The notes under the pieces are model-generated. The model searched no databases. It worked only from the letters and a program-made list of their open reading frames with translations, and was not told where the DNA came from. This document shows positions 20,697 through 28,765 of a DNA stretch of 64,000 nt, one piece after another (within the stretch, counting starts at the first letter, position 1; each line of letters opens with the position of its first letter). Both the position numbers and the translations under genes were made by a program. The stretch lies in contig NZ_JABEKV010000001.1 of assembly GCF_013283645.1 (NCBI RefSeq), positions 818,699-882,698 on the forward strand, in the 5' to 3' direction. The stretch comes from Sinorhizobium psoraleae (lineage in GTDB: Bacteria; Pseudomonadota; Alphaproteobacteria; Rhizobiales; Rhizobiaceae).

Positions 20697-20782
20697 AATT
20701 TCTGGCGAGACGGGGAGATGAGGCATTTTTGCAGCGGCCGGGTCAGCGGCTTTGCTGGAACACGCCGCCGCTTGAAGTACCC

Positions 20783-21370
20783 TCAGAAAGGATTCCAGGT
20801 CGGCTGCTGCGTCAGCTTGAGATAGCCGACGTTAAGACCGAGTCTCGCGCCGATGCCCGTGCGGATCGGCACGACAACAACGTGCTCGTCGGTCAATACC
20901 GTCATGCCGACGCCGGCGACGACATATGCCGAGCCGGAGACGCCGCCGAACCGCTTGTAGAGTGCCGGAACGCTGGGCAGATTGTAGACGAGCATCATGG
21001 CGCGACTCCCCTGGCCGCCCCAGTCGAGCCCGAGCGAGGGTCCCTGCCAGAAGACCGTGTGTTGGCCCACGTTCTTCGTATAGAGCTCGCCTTCGCCATA
21101 GGTGAGGCCGGCGATGAAGGCGCCGGAGCCTTCCTGCCCGAGGATGTAGCCATTCGGCAAGCCGTAGCGCTCGAAGGCGCGTTCGACGACCTTGGCGAGT
21201 CCGCCCGATGTTTCGCCGAAGAAGCCGTGGCCGGCGTCAACGATTTCCTGCATCGTGTACTGGCTGTTGTTGGGGGACTGGGCGTGGGCGGCAGACATGG
21301 TGCCGGCTATCAGCATCATCGTCAGGATAGCGCGAACAACCACCGTGGTTGCCTTCATGAACGGCTGCAT
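20783..21370 (-). CDS. eipA: DUF1134 periplasmic envelope protein (EipA-like)
   Basis: A 195-residue protein with a Sec signal (MKATTVVVRAILTMMLIAG, cleavage after SAAHA) and a mature domain matching DUF1134: YTMQEIVDAGHGFFGETSGG, GLPNGYILGQEGSGAF, WQGPSLGLDWGGQGSRAM and PIRTGIGARLGLNVGYLKL. The Brucella member, EipA, is a periplasmic protein needed for normal cell-envelope integrity. The domain resembles the lipid-associated SYLF fold, but I cannot confirm that here. ATG at 21370 gives the signal peptide; earlier in-frame residues do not. It is divergent from chpT, and thus next to the CtrA circuit. Confidence 0.85.
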   Translation of the reverse strand: MQPFMKATTVVVRAILTMMLIAGTMSAAHAQSPNNSQYTMQEIVDAGHGFFGETSGGLAKVVERAFERYGLPNGYILGQEGSGAFIAGLTYGEGELYTKNVGQHTVFWQGPSLGLDWGGQGSRAMMLVYNLPSVPALYKRFGGVSGSAYVVAGVGMTVLTDEHVVVVPIRTGIGARLGLNVGYLKLTQQPTWNPF

Positions 21371-21563
21371 CGTTTCCTCCGTCAGGCACGAAAGTGACCT
21401 GCGCCGGCTGTCATGGCCGGCATTTGCATCGGTTGCGCGTCCGGCGCGGGTCTGCTCCAATTCCAGGGGCGGGCGCGGAAAAGTGTGAAAACTGGTTCCG
21501 GCCGCGCATCCTCCAGCGATTCAGGCTGAATTCGGGATGCTCCAGCAATTTGAACCGATCATC

Positions 21564-21578
21564 TTAACAATCGGTTTA
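21564..21578 (+). promoter_or_regulatory. CtrA-like site, one mismatch, before chpT
   Basis: TTAA at 21564-21567, seven bases, then TTTA (one mismatch to TTAA) at 21575-21578. It lies between eipA and chpT; a GATTC (GANTC) site is at 21518-21522. Support is moderate because the second half is imperfect. Confidence 0.4.
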
Positions 21579-21724
21579 CCAAATGTGATGTCATTATGGC
21601 CTATTGATTACCGGCCGCGCCCGCGCGATTCATGGCCCATGCCATGGTCGTGCGGCAGCTTTGGTTGCGGGGCAAGAACGCGCGGCGGTGGCGCCGGCAG
21701 ACGGATAGCGAACAAGGAAGAATG

Positions 21725-22369
21725 ATGGCAAAGAATCCGAACCTGACACTGACGGGACCCGATCTGGCCGCACTGCTCTGCAGCCGGGTTTGCCACGATA
21801 TCATTTCGCCAGTCGGCGCCATCAATAACGGCCTTGAACTCCTGGACGAAGGGGGGGCTGACGCCGATGCGATGGACCTGATCCGCACCAGTGCGCTCAA
21901 TGCGTCCGTCCGCCTCAAGTTTGCGCGCCTTGCCTTCGGCGCATCCGGTTCGGTCGGCGCGTCGATCGATACGGGCGAAGCCGAAAAGGCGGCCAAGGAT
22001 TTCGCCGCGGCGGAAAAGAAGACCGAGGTCAACTGGAACGGCCCGCGCGCGATCATCGCCAAGAACCGCGTCAAGCTTCTCCTCAATCTCTTCCTGGTCG
22101 CCTACGGCTCCATCCCGCGCGGCGGCTCGATCGACATCACGCTGGAAAAGCCCGAATTCGACGCGACCTTCACGCTCGTCGCCAAGGGGCGAATGATGCG
22201 GGTGCCGCCGAAGCTCGTGGAACTGCTCTCCGGCACTCCGGAAGAGGCCGTCGACGCGCACTCGATCCAGCCCTATTACACCGTCCTGTTGGGCGAGGAG
22301 GCCGGAATGACGATCGACGTCGTTTCGACCGGCGAGGCGATCGTGTTCACCGCCAAGGCCGAGGCCTAG
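21725..22369 (+). CDS. chpT: Histidine phosphotransferase ChpT
   Basis: ChpT passes phosphate from the CckA hybrid kinase to the regulators CtrA and CpdR. The 214-residue protein has the dimerisation helix with the phosphorylated His in LLCSRVCHDIISPVGAINNGLELL (His in CHDIISP, about residue 22) and a degenerate Bergerat-like C-terminal domain (NWNGPRAIIAKNRVKLLLNL; no ATP-binding motif), as in Caulobacter ChpT. Two adjacent ATGs at 21722 and 21725 are possible; MAKNPNLTLTGPDLAALL is the family start. The gene sits 1 kb from ctrA, its target. Confidence 0.93.
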   Translation: MAKNPNLTLTGPDLAALLCSRVCHDIISPVGAINNGLELLDEGGADADAMDLIRTSALNASVRLKFARLAFGASGSVGASIDTGEAEKAAKDFAAAEKKTEVNWNGPRAIIAKNRVKLLLNLFLVAYGSIPRGGSIDITLEKPEFDATFTLVAKGRMMRVPPKLVELLSGTPEEAVDAHSIQPYYTVLLGEEAGMTIDVVSTGEAIVFTAKAEA

Positions 22370-22609
22370 AGTATCCCTCTTTCATCGAAACGGCCCGCAT
22401 CCAACCCTCCGCGACGCAAGTCTGCCGGAGGGTTTTCGTGTGCGGCCTTGGCGTTGCGCTCGCCTCTGCGCGATTAAGAAGCATTGGATCGGCGCCAAGC
22501 CGAAAGGAAGCATTAAGCAATCGTCGTAACGGTTTCTTTGCCAAATCTGTATAGGCTTTGTTTCTTGGATGCGGGGTGCGCGTGCAAGTAGGCGTGAAGG
22601 AGTTTGGAC

Positions 22610-22972
22610 ATGCGGCGCTTGATGATTGCTGATGGCTCGGATGTTGTCAGGAAAGTTGGGAAGCGCATCCTCTCGGGCATGGGATTTCTGGTTCTGGAGG
22701 CGCCAAGCAGCCTTGATGCGCTGGTGCGCTGCGAAGCCGAGTTGCCGAACATCCTGATCGTCGATGCCGCGCTGGACGGCGCGCTCGATCTGATCGCCAA
22801 TATCCGGCACCTGCCGAACGGCACGTCGGTGCGCATCTACTATTGCGTTGTCGAGGCGGACCTGAAGAAGATGATGGCGGGCAAACGTGCCGGCGCCGAC
22901 GACTTCCTGCTGAAGCCCTTTGACCGCAAGATCCTGACGAGTGTCTTCGCCAGCCAGTCGATGGCCGCCTGA
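22610..22972 (+). CDS. Stand-alone receiver-domain response regulator
   Basis: A 120-residue single receiver domain. The phosphoacceptor Asp is in NILIVDAAL (about residue 49) and the conserved Lys in DFLLKPFD (near 104). The acidic pocket that binds magnesium reads IADGSD instead of the usual two adjacent acids, so one is Gly. A strong AAGGAG site seven bases before ATG 22610 fixes the start. It stands between chpT and ctrA, which suggests a role in the same phosphorelay, but it is not an obvious CpdR or DivK. Output would be by protein contact since no effector domain is attached. Confidence 0.85.
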   Translation: MRRLMIADGSDVVRKVGKRILSGMGFLVLEAPSSLDALVRCEAELPNILIVDAALDGALDLIANIRHLPNGTSVRIYYCVVEADLKKMMAGKRAGADDFLLKPFDRKILTSVFASQSMAA

Positions 22973-23028
22973 CGAGCGTTGAGAGCCTCGTTAGATCATT
23001 GGTGAAATAAACTAGTTGTTTGAAACAC

Positions 23029-23055
23029 GGCCGCGGCAATGCTGCGGCCCTTTTT
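23029..23055 (+). terminator. Intrinsic terminator after receiver gene
   Basis: GGCCGC and GCGGCC (with further pairing inside) followed by CTTTTT. The 390-base gap to ctrA (22973-23365) otherwise holds a second hairpin at 23207-23246 and the ctrA terminator, and no gene. Confidence 0.8.
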
Positions 23056-23206
23056 GCGTGCGCCCTCTCGGCATGCCCAGCGCCAACCCGACATGAGACG
23101 GCATGGACGGGGGAGAAGGCGCCGCCGTCTCTTCATTGTCTAATGCATGTCGCGCGAAAGTGTGCAGCGGTATCGGGACAACGACATGCATGCAAACAAG
23201 GACTTA

Positions 23207-23246
23207 AAAGCGCGTCGCGTGACTCCAATTGAATGCGACGCGCTTT
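23207..23246. repeat. 12-base perfect inverted repeat
   Basis: AAAGCGCGTCGC and GCGACGCGCTTT separated by 16 bases, which include a GACTC (GANTC) sequence. It shares the GCGCGTC core of the palindromic repeats and lies in the chpT-side/ctrA intergenic region. Confidence 0.55.
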
Positions 23247-23273
23247 GATGAGCGGGCAACCTGCCGCCAAAGA

Positions 23274-23300
23274 AAAACCCGCCCGAGAGGGGCGGGTTTT
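23274..23300 (-). terminator. Intrinsic terminator after ctrA
   Basis: AAAACCCGCCC and GGGCGGGTTTT form an 11-base stem around GAGAG. On the minus strand it is followed by more T, so it ends ctrA transcription about 65 bases after the stop; symmetrical A/T tracts make it bidirectional. Confidence 0.88.
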
Positions 23301-23365
23301 CGATCCGATAATAGCCGTCAGAGCGGACGAGGAAATGCGGGTCTCGACCGTGATGCTATCGAAAA

Positions 23366-24067
23366 TCAGGCCGTTTCCAGGTAGTCGTTGCCGTCGGGCT
23401 CGCGCAGCACGTAGCCGCGACCCCAGACGGTCTCGATGTAGTTGGCGCCGCCGGCAGCATTTGCGAGCTTCTTGCGCAGCTTGCAGATGAAGACGTCGAT
23501 GATCTTCAGTTCCGGCTCGTCCATGCCGCCATAGAGATGATTGAGGAACATTTCCTTGGTGAGCGTCGTGCCTTTGCGCAGCGAGAGGAGCTCCAGCATC
23601 TGGTATTCCTTGCCGGTCAGATGCACGCGCTGACCACCGACTTCCACAGTCTTGGCGTCAAGATTGACGATCAGCTCGCCGGTCGAGATGACCGACTGGG
23701 CGTGACCCTTGGAGCGACGGACGATTGCGTGGATACGCGCGACCAGTTCGTCCTTGTGGAAAGGCTTGGTCATGTAGTCGTCAGCGCCGAAACCGAGGCC
23801 CCGCACCTTGTCTTCAATTCCCGCCATGCCCGACAGGATGAGGATCGGGGTCTTTACTTTCGACAAGCGCAGCGTTCTCAGGACCTCGTAACCGGACATA
23901 TCCGGCAGGTTCAGGTCGAGAAGAATGATATCGTAATCATAAAGCTTGCCGAGATCGACGCCTTCTTCACCGAGATCGGTCGTGTAAACGTTGAAACTCT
24001 CGGACTTAAGCATGAGCTCGATGCTTTGAGCTGTCGCGCTATCGTCTTCGATCAGTAGAACCCGCAT
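23366..24067 (-). CDS. ctrA: Cell-cycle master response regulator CtrA
   Basis: CtrA is an OmpR-type regulator that, when phosphorylated via CckA-ChpT, binds TTAA-N7-TTAA and controls division, flagella and chromosome replication. The 233-residue product begins [20 protein letters not shown], has Asp51 in [16 protein letters not shown], Lys in [11 protein letters not shown], and a winged-helix DNA-binding domain ([17 protein letters not shown], then [11 protein letters not shown] and [10 protein letters not shown]). It ends LETA, so the C-terminal two Ala of ClpXP-degraded CtrA are not both present, though the family tail differs in rhizobia. Long regulatory region upstream; terminator downstream. 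Confidence 0.97.
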   Translation of the reverse strand: MRVLLIEDDSATAQSIELMLKSESFNVYTTDLGEEGVDLGKLYDYDIILLDLNLPDMSGYEVLRTLRLSKVKTPILILSGMAGIEDKVRGLGFGADDYMTKPFHKDELVARIHAIVRRSKGHAQSVISTGELIVNLDAKTVEVGGQRVHLTGKEYQMLELLSLRKGTTLTKEMFLNHLYGGMDEPELKIIDVFICKLRKKLANAAGGANYIETVWGRGYVLREPDGNDYLETA

Positions 24068-24511
24068 GTTTTTCCCCTTTTCCGCCGCCCAAGGTACGTC
24101 GTGGCCCCCTTACGCGATACGGATCCAGTCGTTGCCTGATTTGGAGGCTGCCACCAAATGGTTAACAAATTCTGATTCACTCTGGCAAGGTGTATCGAGA
24201 ATGTTAAATATTTTTAGCAGTCTCCTGATTCAAAAGGTGAATCTCAAATGGCATCTCTCATGTAATACATGAGGAAATGCCGCTATCTGACTCTTCCGAC
24301 TCGTTAATGCGCGAAGTGCCACATTTCATGCTTCAGCATTTACGGAGCCTTAAATCATCACCCCTATGATTAACGATGCCCGTAAACGAAAGGTTACCAG
24401 CGGTAGGCCTTTGTTAAGGTCGCTTCTATTTTTTGTTTCCGGCCGCAACGGGGCCGGCACGACGGGTCAGGATCAGTAACCGGGGTCTCGCTATCCACGG
24501 GAGTATTGCGT
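24068..24511. promoter_or_regulatory. ctrA / fliJ divergent control region
   Basis: This 444-base intergenic stretch is AT-richer than its surroundings. It contains an ATGGTTAA at 24158-24165, which on the ctrA strand is the CtrA half-site TTAACCAT. It has five GANTC (CcrM) sites at 24174, 24227, 24239, 24289 and 24298, and a perfect palindrome CTCATGTA-A-TACATGAG at 24257-24273. These are the expected kinds of element for an alphaproteobacterial ctrA promoter with CtrA autoregulation and methylation-dependent (GcrA) control. Promoter hexamers were not assigned. Confidence 0.7.
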
Positions 24512-24862
24512 ATGAAAGCACGTGAGAGCCTTGTCCGCCTGAAGGAATTTCAGGTCCGGGAGAAGCAGCGTCAGTTGAACCAGCTTCAGATGATGATGGC
24601 TGAGTTCGAGCGAATGACCAAGGATCTGGAAAGTCAGATTGTATTCGAAGAGAAGAAGTCGGGAATTTCGGATCCCGCACATTTTGCCTATCCCACCTTC
24701 GCCAAGGCCGCCCGCCAGAGAGCCGACAATCTACAGGTCTCGATTCGCGAGCTGAAGGCGCAGCAGGATGCGGCCGAACTCGCGCTCGAGGAGGTTCAGG
24801 CCGAATACGCGAAAGCGGCGGCGCTCGAAGAACGAGACTCAGGCGCCCGCATGCGCGCCTGA
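24512..24862 (+). CDS. fliJ: FliJ-family flagellar export chaperone
   Basis: A 116-residue, almost wholly helical coiled-coil protein (MKARESLVRLKEFQVREKQR at the start, then QLNQLQMMMAEFERMTKDLE). Size, register and the KARESLVRLK start match the FliJ-like proteins encoded next to ctrA in Rhizobiales. FliJ helps the flagellar type III ATPase FliI engage export substrates. ATG at 24512 was preferred to an upstream TTG at 24506. It is divergent from ctrA across a shared control region, fitting CtrA control of flagellar genes. Coiled-coil proteins are easy to misassign, so the name rests partly on context. Confidence 0.75.
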   Translation: MKARESLVRLKEFQVREKQRQLNQLQMMMAEFERMTKDLESQIVFEEKKSGISDPAHFAYPTFAKAARQRADNLQVSIRELKAQQDAAELALEEVQAEYAKAAALEERDSGARMRA

Positions 24863-24978
24863 GTCATTATGCTCCTTCAAAGTGTTACAGCGATCTTTCC
24901 GTATCTGATCGGACGTGCGGTGCTGTCTTCTCGAGTCGTGCAGTCTGCCTGACGCGGGAGGCGTTTCTATTGCCGCCT

Positions 24979-25025
24979 GCAGCAGTTCCAGGAAGGTATG
25001 TAACGGTTTTCCGTCCGGAATTCTG
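24979..25025 (+). repeat. Short repeat with GTAACGGTTTTCCGTCCGGAATT core
   Basis: Consists of AGTTCCAGGAAGGTATGTAA followed by CGGTTTTCCGTCCGGAATT. Related copies occur at 33685-33720 and 46411-46460. It is in the fliJ to GNAT gap (24863-25249), which holds no gene. Confidence 0.65.
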
Positions 25026-25038
25026 TGGTTTCAGAGAG

Positions 25039-25081
25039 TTAGATCATTTCATTGTTTCAAGGGAACGTTGAAATGATCTAA
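25039..25081. repeat. 13-base perfect inverted repeat
   Basis: TTAGATCATTTCA and TGAAATGATCTAA flank a 17-base centre. It directly follows the short repeat at 24979-25025 and could be its partner element or a terminator without T run. Confidence 0.6.
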
Positions 25082-25249
25082 ATCGATCCCCCTCGCATGT
25101 TCGGATGCCGGGCGTACCAAGTCGTCGATGGACGATCGACTCGTCGGGATGCGAGGCGGACATGGGCGGAAGAGCGCGTCTTCACGACCTCGCCTGCTTG
25201 TGAGCGCGCCGTCCGCTGAGCTTCGAAAACGCAGGTCGCGCGGGCCCGC

Positions 25250-25531
25250 TTACGCCTGAATGACGTCCTGCCACTCCGGATGGCGCATCGCTTGCGCGCG
25301 CATGAAGGGGCAGAGCGGAATGATCTTCCAGCCGCCTTTTCGCGCTTCGTCGACTGCGTGCTTTGCGAGCGCTTGTCCCACGCCCTTGCCGCGCAATTCA
25401 TCCGGCACCAGCGTGTGATCGATGATGATCAGTTTCGGTGAGGACCGCGAATAGGTCATCTCGCCGGTATGGCCCTCCACGGTCGCCGAATAACGGCCCT
25501 TTGCATTGATTTCCTCGTGGGCGATTTCCAT
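25250..25531 (-). CDS. GNAT-family N-acetyltransferase (short, YjdJ-like)
   Basis: A 93-residue minimal GNAT domain. It shows the acetyl-CoA loop VPDELRGKGVGQALAKHAVD (the R-G-x-G-x-G/A pattern), preceded by LIIIDHTLV, and the C-terminal IIPLCPFMRAQAMRHPEW typical of this small subfamily, in which a Cys takes the place of the usual Tyr. ATG at 25531 gives MEIAHEEINAKG; residues upstream in frame are probably noncoding. Substrate unknown. The gene is unrelated by function to its CtrA-circuit neighbours. Confidence 0.85.
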   Translation of the reverse strand: MEIAHEEINAKGRYSATVEGHTGEMTYSRSSPKLIIIDHTLVPDELRGKGVGQALAKHAVDEARKGGWKIIPLCPFMRAQAMRHPEWQDVIQA

Positions 25532-25597
25532 AGATCTTCGCTCCGCATCTGTTGCTGCCGGCGGGAATGCTACAACATGTTTTCCGCGATCGGAAAC

Positions 25598-25650
25598 ATG
25601 CAGCAATTCAAAGCGCTACGGCGTCCTTTGCGCGTCTGATGAGCGGCGCG
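25598..25650 (+). repeat. Rhizobial palindromic intergenic repeat, copy 2
   Basis: The first 40 bases (from CATGCAGCAATTCAAAGC to TTTGCGCGTC) are identical to those at 16944-16983, after which the two copies diverge. Just upstream, ATGTTTTCC and GGAAACAT form a small palindrome at 25578-25599. Confidence 0.8.
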
Positions 25651-25740
25651 GTAGCGGCGTCATGCGACCCAAAACAACACCGGCGGCTGCGGGCAGATCC
25701 CGAAGCCGCCGATGTTGAACTATGGCCCTGTCGGGTGAAA

Positions 25741-26016
25741 TCAGTGGCGATACTGTTGGATGCGCGTGGTCCGCAGACCGGCGAGACCATGATCGTTGAT
25801 GGAGGACTGCCAGGAAAGGAACTCCTCCACGGTCAGGGTGTACCGTTCGCACGCCTCCTCGAGGCTCAAAAGGCCACCGCGCACGGCGGCGACGACTTCA
25901 GCCTTCCGGCGGATAACCCAGCGCCGGGTGTTGGCCGGTGGCAGATCCGCGATCGTCAGAGGGCTGCCATCGGGGCCGATGACATACTTTACGCGTGGTC
26001 GCATCATTTCGGTCAT
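25741..26016 (-). CDS. sciP: CtrA inhibitor SciP (DUF1153)
   Basis: A 91-residue helix-turn-helix protein of the DUF1153/SciP family: MTEMMRPRVKYVIGPDGSPL, then NTRRWVIRRKAEVVAAVRGG, LSLEEACERYTLTVEEFLSW and LAGLRTTRIQQYRH. In Caulobacter SciP binds CtrA and blocks transcription of CtrA targets in late cell cycle, and its own gene is CtrA-activated. Here it lies 1.7 kb from ctrA on the same strand, with a CtrA-like site 55 bases upstream. Start ATG at 26016 gives the family N terminus. Confidence 0.93.
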   Translation of the reverse strand: MTEMMRPRVKYVIGPDGSPLTIADLPPANTRRWVIRRKAEVVAAVRGGLLSLEEACERYTLTVEEFLSWQSSINDHGLAGLRTTRIQQYRH

Positions 26017-26070
26017 GGGACTCTCTACACAAACTCAAGACCATATGACCGCGACCTTAGCTTGCCACAT

Positions 26071-26085
26071 TTAACATTTGCCTAA
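26071..26085 (-). promoter_or_regulatory. CtrA-like site before sciP, one mismatch
   Basis: TTAA at 26071-26074, seven bases, CTAA at 26082-26085; on the sciP strand this is TTAG-N7-TTAA. A GACTC (GANTC) lies at 26019-26023. It fits CtrA activation of sciP known in Caulobacter. Confidence 0.5.
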
Positions 26086-26498
26086 GCCGCCGGTAACAAT
26101 TTGCTCATAATTTGAGACACTTCGAAGCTGCGGCGTAACACCGGACGTCACAGAAGAGACCACTGTCGGGCGCGTTGTCTCCTTGCCGATATTTGCTGGC
26201 CTCCGCATGGAAAGGCCCAAGTTTCGCGTGGTTTTCACATGGGAGCCATGCAATTACCACATTTCACTTCAACTAAAATTTTTGATAGCGAGGCGCACAG
26301 CAAAGAATGAGCGTTCGCGTGTACGCTCCCGGAATTATCTCCTGGGCACAACATATTTTCTTGATCGGCCGCGTTGCTTGCGCGACCAGCTGATCGGTGC
26401 CGGCTGTATTGCAGCCGCCAGTTGAAGACTGTGCCGGGATTGCAAGGGAGCATTCAATTCTTGACCAGGCGAACCCGCCGGCAACGTGGTGACAAGGT
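26086..26498. other. Intergenic region between sciP and luxR-type gene
   Basis: 413 bases with no ORF I can support on either strand. It is AT-richer than its surroundings around 26250-26360. No clear promoter or terminator was found. Confidence 0.5.
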
Positions 26499-27245
26499 AT
26501 GAAGGAATCGACTGAACCGGCCTCGCGGCGCGAGGCTGATGACGACATGCTTTCGGAGTTTGATCCCGCATCGGTGCGCACCGAATACGAGCTGTTGCAC
26601 TTGATGCGGCGACTGGTTGCGCGCTACCGCTTCAGCCGCTTCGTGATCGCTCGGCTGCCGCTGGCCGAGCAGCAGCGGTTTTCCGAACGTCTGGTGCTCA
26701 GCAATTGGCCCGTCGAACTGGTGCGCCAATACGATGCCTCCGGCGCCTTTCAGGCGAGCGTCCTCGTTGAGCGGCTGCGCCAGACGAAACTGCCGGTCGT
26801 GGGTGGCGCGGAGCTTCTGGACATCACACGCAAGGATGGAGAGGCGATGTCCGTCCGCCACCTTCAGGCCCATCCCGACATGACGCGTCATTTTGCCTTG
26901 CTTTTGCATACGACCTATGGGGAGCCGTTCGTCGTCATGCTTTCGGGAACGCGGGAAGAGCCGGTCGGCACGGAACGCGCAATGCTCTATCTGACGCTCG
27001 TGCAGCTCTTCGAGTGTCTCGAGCGTACCTTCGATACCGGGAGCGTGGCGCGCGAAAAACTGTCCAGCCGCGAGATCGAGTGCCTGCGGTGGGCCGCGGC
27101 CGGCAAGAGCAGCGACGAGATCGCCATCATTCTCGGCATTTCCGCCTACACGGTCAGCAGCTATTTCAAGAGTGCGACGCGCAAGCTCGATGCGGTCAAC
27201 CGCATGCAGGCGATCGCTCGCGCGATGCGGATGAAGCTGATCTGA
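26499..27245 (+). CDS. LuxR-family regulator with divergent autoinducer-binding-like domain
   Basis: A 248-residue protein with an N-terminal LuxR ligand-domain-like region (about 30-165) and a C-terminal GerE helix-turn-helix (LSSREIECLRWAAAGKSSDE, then IAIILGISAYTVSSYFKSA). Residues that contact acyl-homoserine lactone in TraR/LuxR proteins are mostly absent: the region NWPVELVRQYDASGAFQASV keeps only the Tyr, with Leu for the Trp and no Asp-Pro pair. No luxI-type synthase is nearby. It could sense another ligand or act without one. Start at ATG 26499; a weak ribosome site. It is 189 bases before mnmA on the same strand. Confidence 0.85.
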   Translation: MKESTEPASRREADDDMLSEFDPASVRTEYELLHLMRRLVARYRFSRFVIARLPLAEQQRFSERLVLSNWPVELVRQYDASGAFQASVLVERLRQTKLPVVGGAELLDITRKDGEAMSVRHLQAHPDMTRHFALLLHTTYGEPFVVMLSGTREEPVGTERAMLYLTLVQLFECLERTFDTGSVAREKLSSREIECLRWAAAGKSSDEIAIILGISAYTVSSYFKSATRKLDAVNRMQAIARAMRMKLI

Positions 27246-27434
27246 CAGCTTGATGCGGCTGATCCGCAGCCAAACCTCCGCCCTTGCCGCAGGGCGGACA
27301 AGTTTCTATATGTCGCGGCACAGAAAGCTTTGAAATGCCGCTTGGCGCCGTTTTTGCGGAAGGCCCAAGGCATGAGCGTGAAACAGGGCGGCGCAGGCGA
27401 TCGACGCGTGCCCCGCAATGCCGGATTGGATCCC

Positions 27435-28631
27435 GTGAACAGTCTCGATTTTGACCGCAAGCCCGAAGATACGCGCGTCGTCGTCGCCATGTCCGGTGGC
27501 GTCGATTCCTCCGTTGTGGCGGGCCTGCTCAAACGCGAGGGCTATGACGTGCTCGGCATCACGCTGCAGCTCTACGACCATGGCGCGGCCGTGCACCGCG
27601 CCGGCTCCTGCTGCGCCGGCCAGGACATCGACGATGCGCGGCGCGTTTGCGAGACGCTCGGCATCCCGCATTACGTACTCGATTATGAAGCGCGCTTCCG
27701 CGAAACGGTGATCAATCCCTTCGCCGAAAGCTATATCGCGGGCGAGACGCCCATCCCTTGCGTTGCCTGCAACCAGACGGTCAAGTTCGCCGATCTGCTT
27801 GCGACCGCCAAGGAGCTCGGCGCCGATGCGCTTGCCACCGGCCATTACATCCGCTCCCGGCCGAGCCCGAAGCCGCGCTATGCCGGGCAGCGGGCGCTCT
27901 ACCGGCCGACGGACGCCGAGCGAGACCAGAGCTATTTCCTGTTCGCGACAACGCAGGAACAGATCGACTATCTGCGCTTTCCCCTCGGTGGGCTTTCCAA
28001 GACCGAAACGCGGGCTCTGGCCGAAGACATGGGCCTGATCGTTGCCAAGAAGGCCGACAGTCAGGACATCTGTTTCGTGCCGCAGGGCAAATACAGCGAC
28101 ATCGTTTCGAAGCTGAAGCCGAATGCGGCTCTCGCCGGCGAGATCGTCCATCTCGACGGGCGCGTGCTCGGCAGCCACGACGGCATCCTGCACTATACGA
28201 TCGGCCAGCGGCGCGGCATCGGGGTCGCCACCGGTGAGCCGCTTTACGTCGTCTATCTCGACGCCCGCTCGCGCCGCGTCATCGTCGGACCGAAGGAAGC
28301 GCTGGAGACGCGCCGTGTCTATCTGCGCGACGTCAACTGGCTGGGCGACGAGGAGCTTGCGCAGGCGGCTGCCCGCGGCTTCGACTGCTTCGCCAAGGTG
28401 CGCTCCACCCGCCAGCCGGCGCCGGCGGTCCTGAGAAACGACGCAGAAGGTCTCTACGTCGAGCTTGCCGAAGGGGAGGCCGGCGTCGCACCTGGCCAGG
28501 CCTGCGCACTCTATTCCGGCACCGGCGAAGACGCGCGCGTCTATGGCGGCGGTTTCATCCGCAAATCCGAACGCGAGCCCGGCGCGGAAGCGGCGCTCAA
28601 GGCGCTTTTGCAGGCACCGGCGGCGGCTTGA
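27435..28631 (+). CDS. mnmA: tRNA 2-thiouridylase MnmA
   Basis: Thiolates U34 of tRNA Lys, Glu and Gln using sulfur relayed from IscS. It has the PP-loop [10 protein letters not shown], catalytic Cys in PCVACNQ and CFVP (persulfide pair), and the TGHY and DQSYFL motifs; 398 residues, as is usual in rhizobia. I chose GTG at 27435 ([12 protein letters not shown]) because conserved sequence begins there. An ATG at 27372 preceded by GGAAGG at eight bases is a real alternative and would add 21 residues. A TusA-like protein, a possible sulfur relay partner, is encoded at 51551 in this window. Confidence 0.93.
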   Translation: MNSLDFDRKPEDTRVVVAMSGGVDSSVVAGLLKREGYDVLGITLQLYDHGAAVHRAGSCCAGQDIDDARRVCETLGIPHYVLDYEARFRETVINPFAESYIAGETPIPCVACNQTVKFADLLATAKELGADALATGHYIRSRPSPKPRYAGQRALYRPTDAERDQSYFLFATTQEQIDYLRFPLGGLSKTETRALAEDMGLIVAKKADSQDICFVPQGKYSDIVSKLKPNAALAGEIVHLDGRVLGSHDGILHYTIGQRRGIGVATGEPLYVVYLDARSRRVIVGPKEALETRRVYLRDVNWLGDEELAQAAARGFDCFAKVRSTRQPAPAVLRNDAEGLYVELAEGEAGVAPGQACALYSGTGEDARVYGGGFIRKSEREPGAEAALKALLQAPAAA

Positions 28632-28684
28632 GCAGGTGCGATCAGGAACGTCGGGAAAAGTTCACATTTTCCCGCAGACTTTGC

Positions 28685-28713
28685 TTGACACTAGCCGGAA
28701 CAGCACCTTATAA
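28685..28713 (+). promoter_or_regulatory. Strong promoter for tRNA-Met
   Basis: TTGACA at 28685-28690, 17-base spacer, TTATAA at 28708-28713: close to a sigma-70 consensus, unusually good for this genome. The tRNA begins about 50 bases downstream. Confidence 0.75.
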
Positions 28714-28765
28714 GCCGCCCGTCCAGCCGAGACGGGCTTCCTCGGGGAAGCTTCACGGTGCCGGC

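Noticed and set aside
25552..26085. Plus-strand frame of 177 codons across 25.5-26.1 kb
   Set aside because: It overlaps a palindromic repeat and lies opposite sciP, which matches DUF1153 over its whole length.
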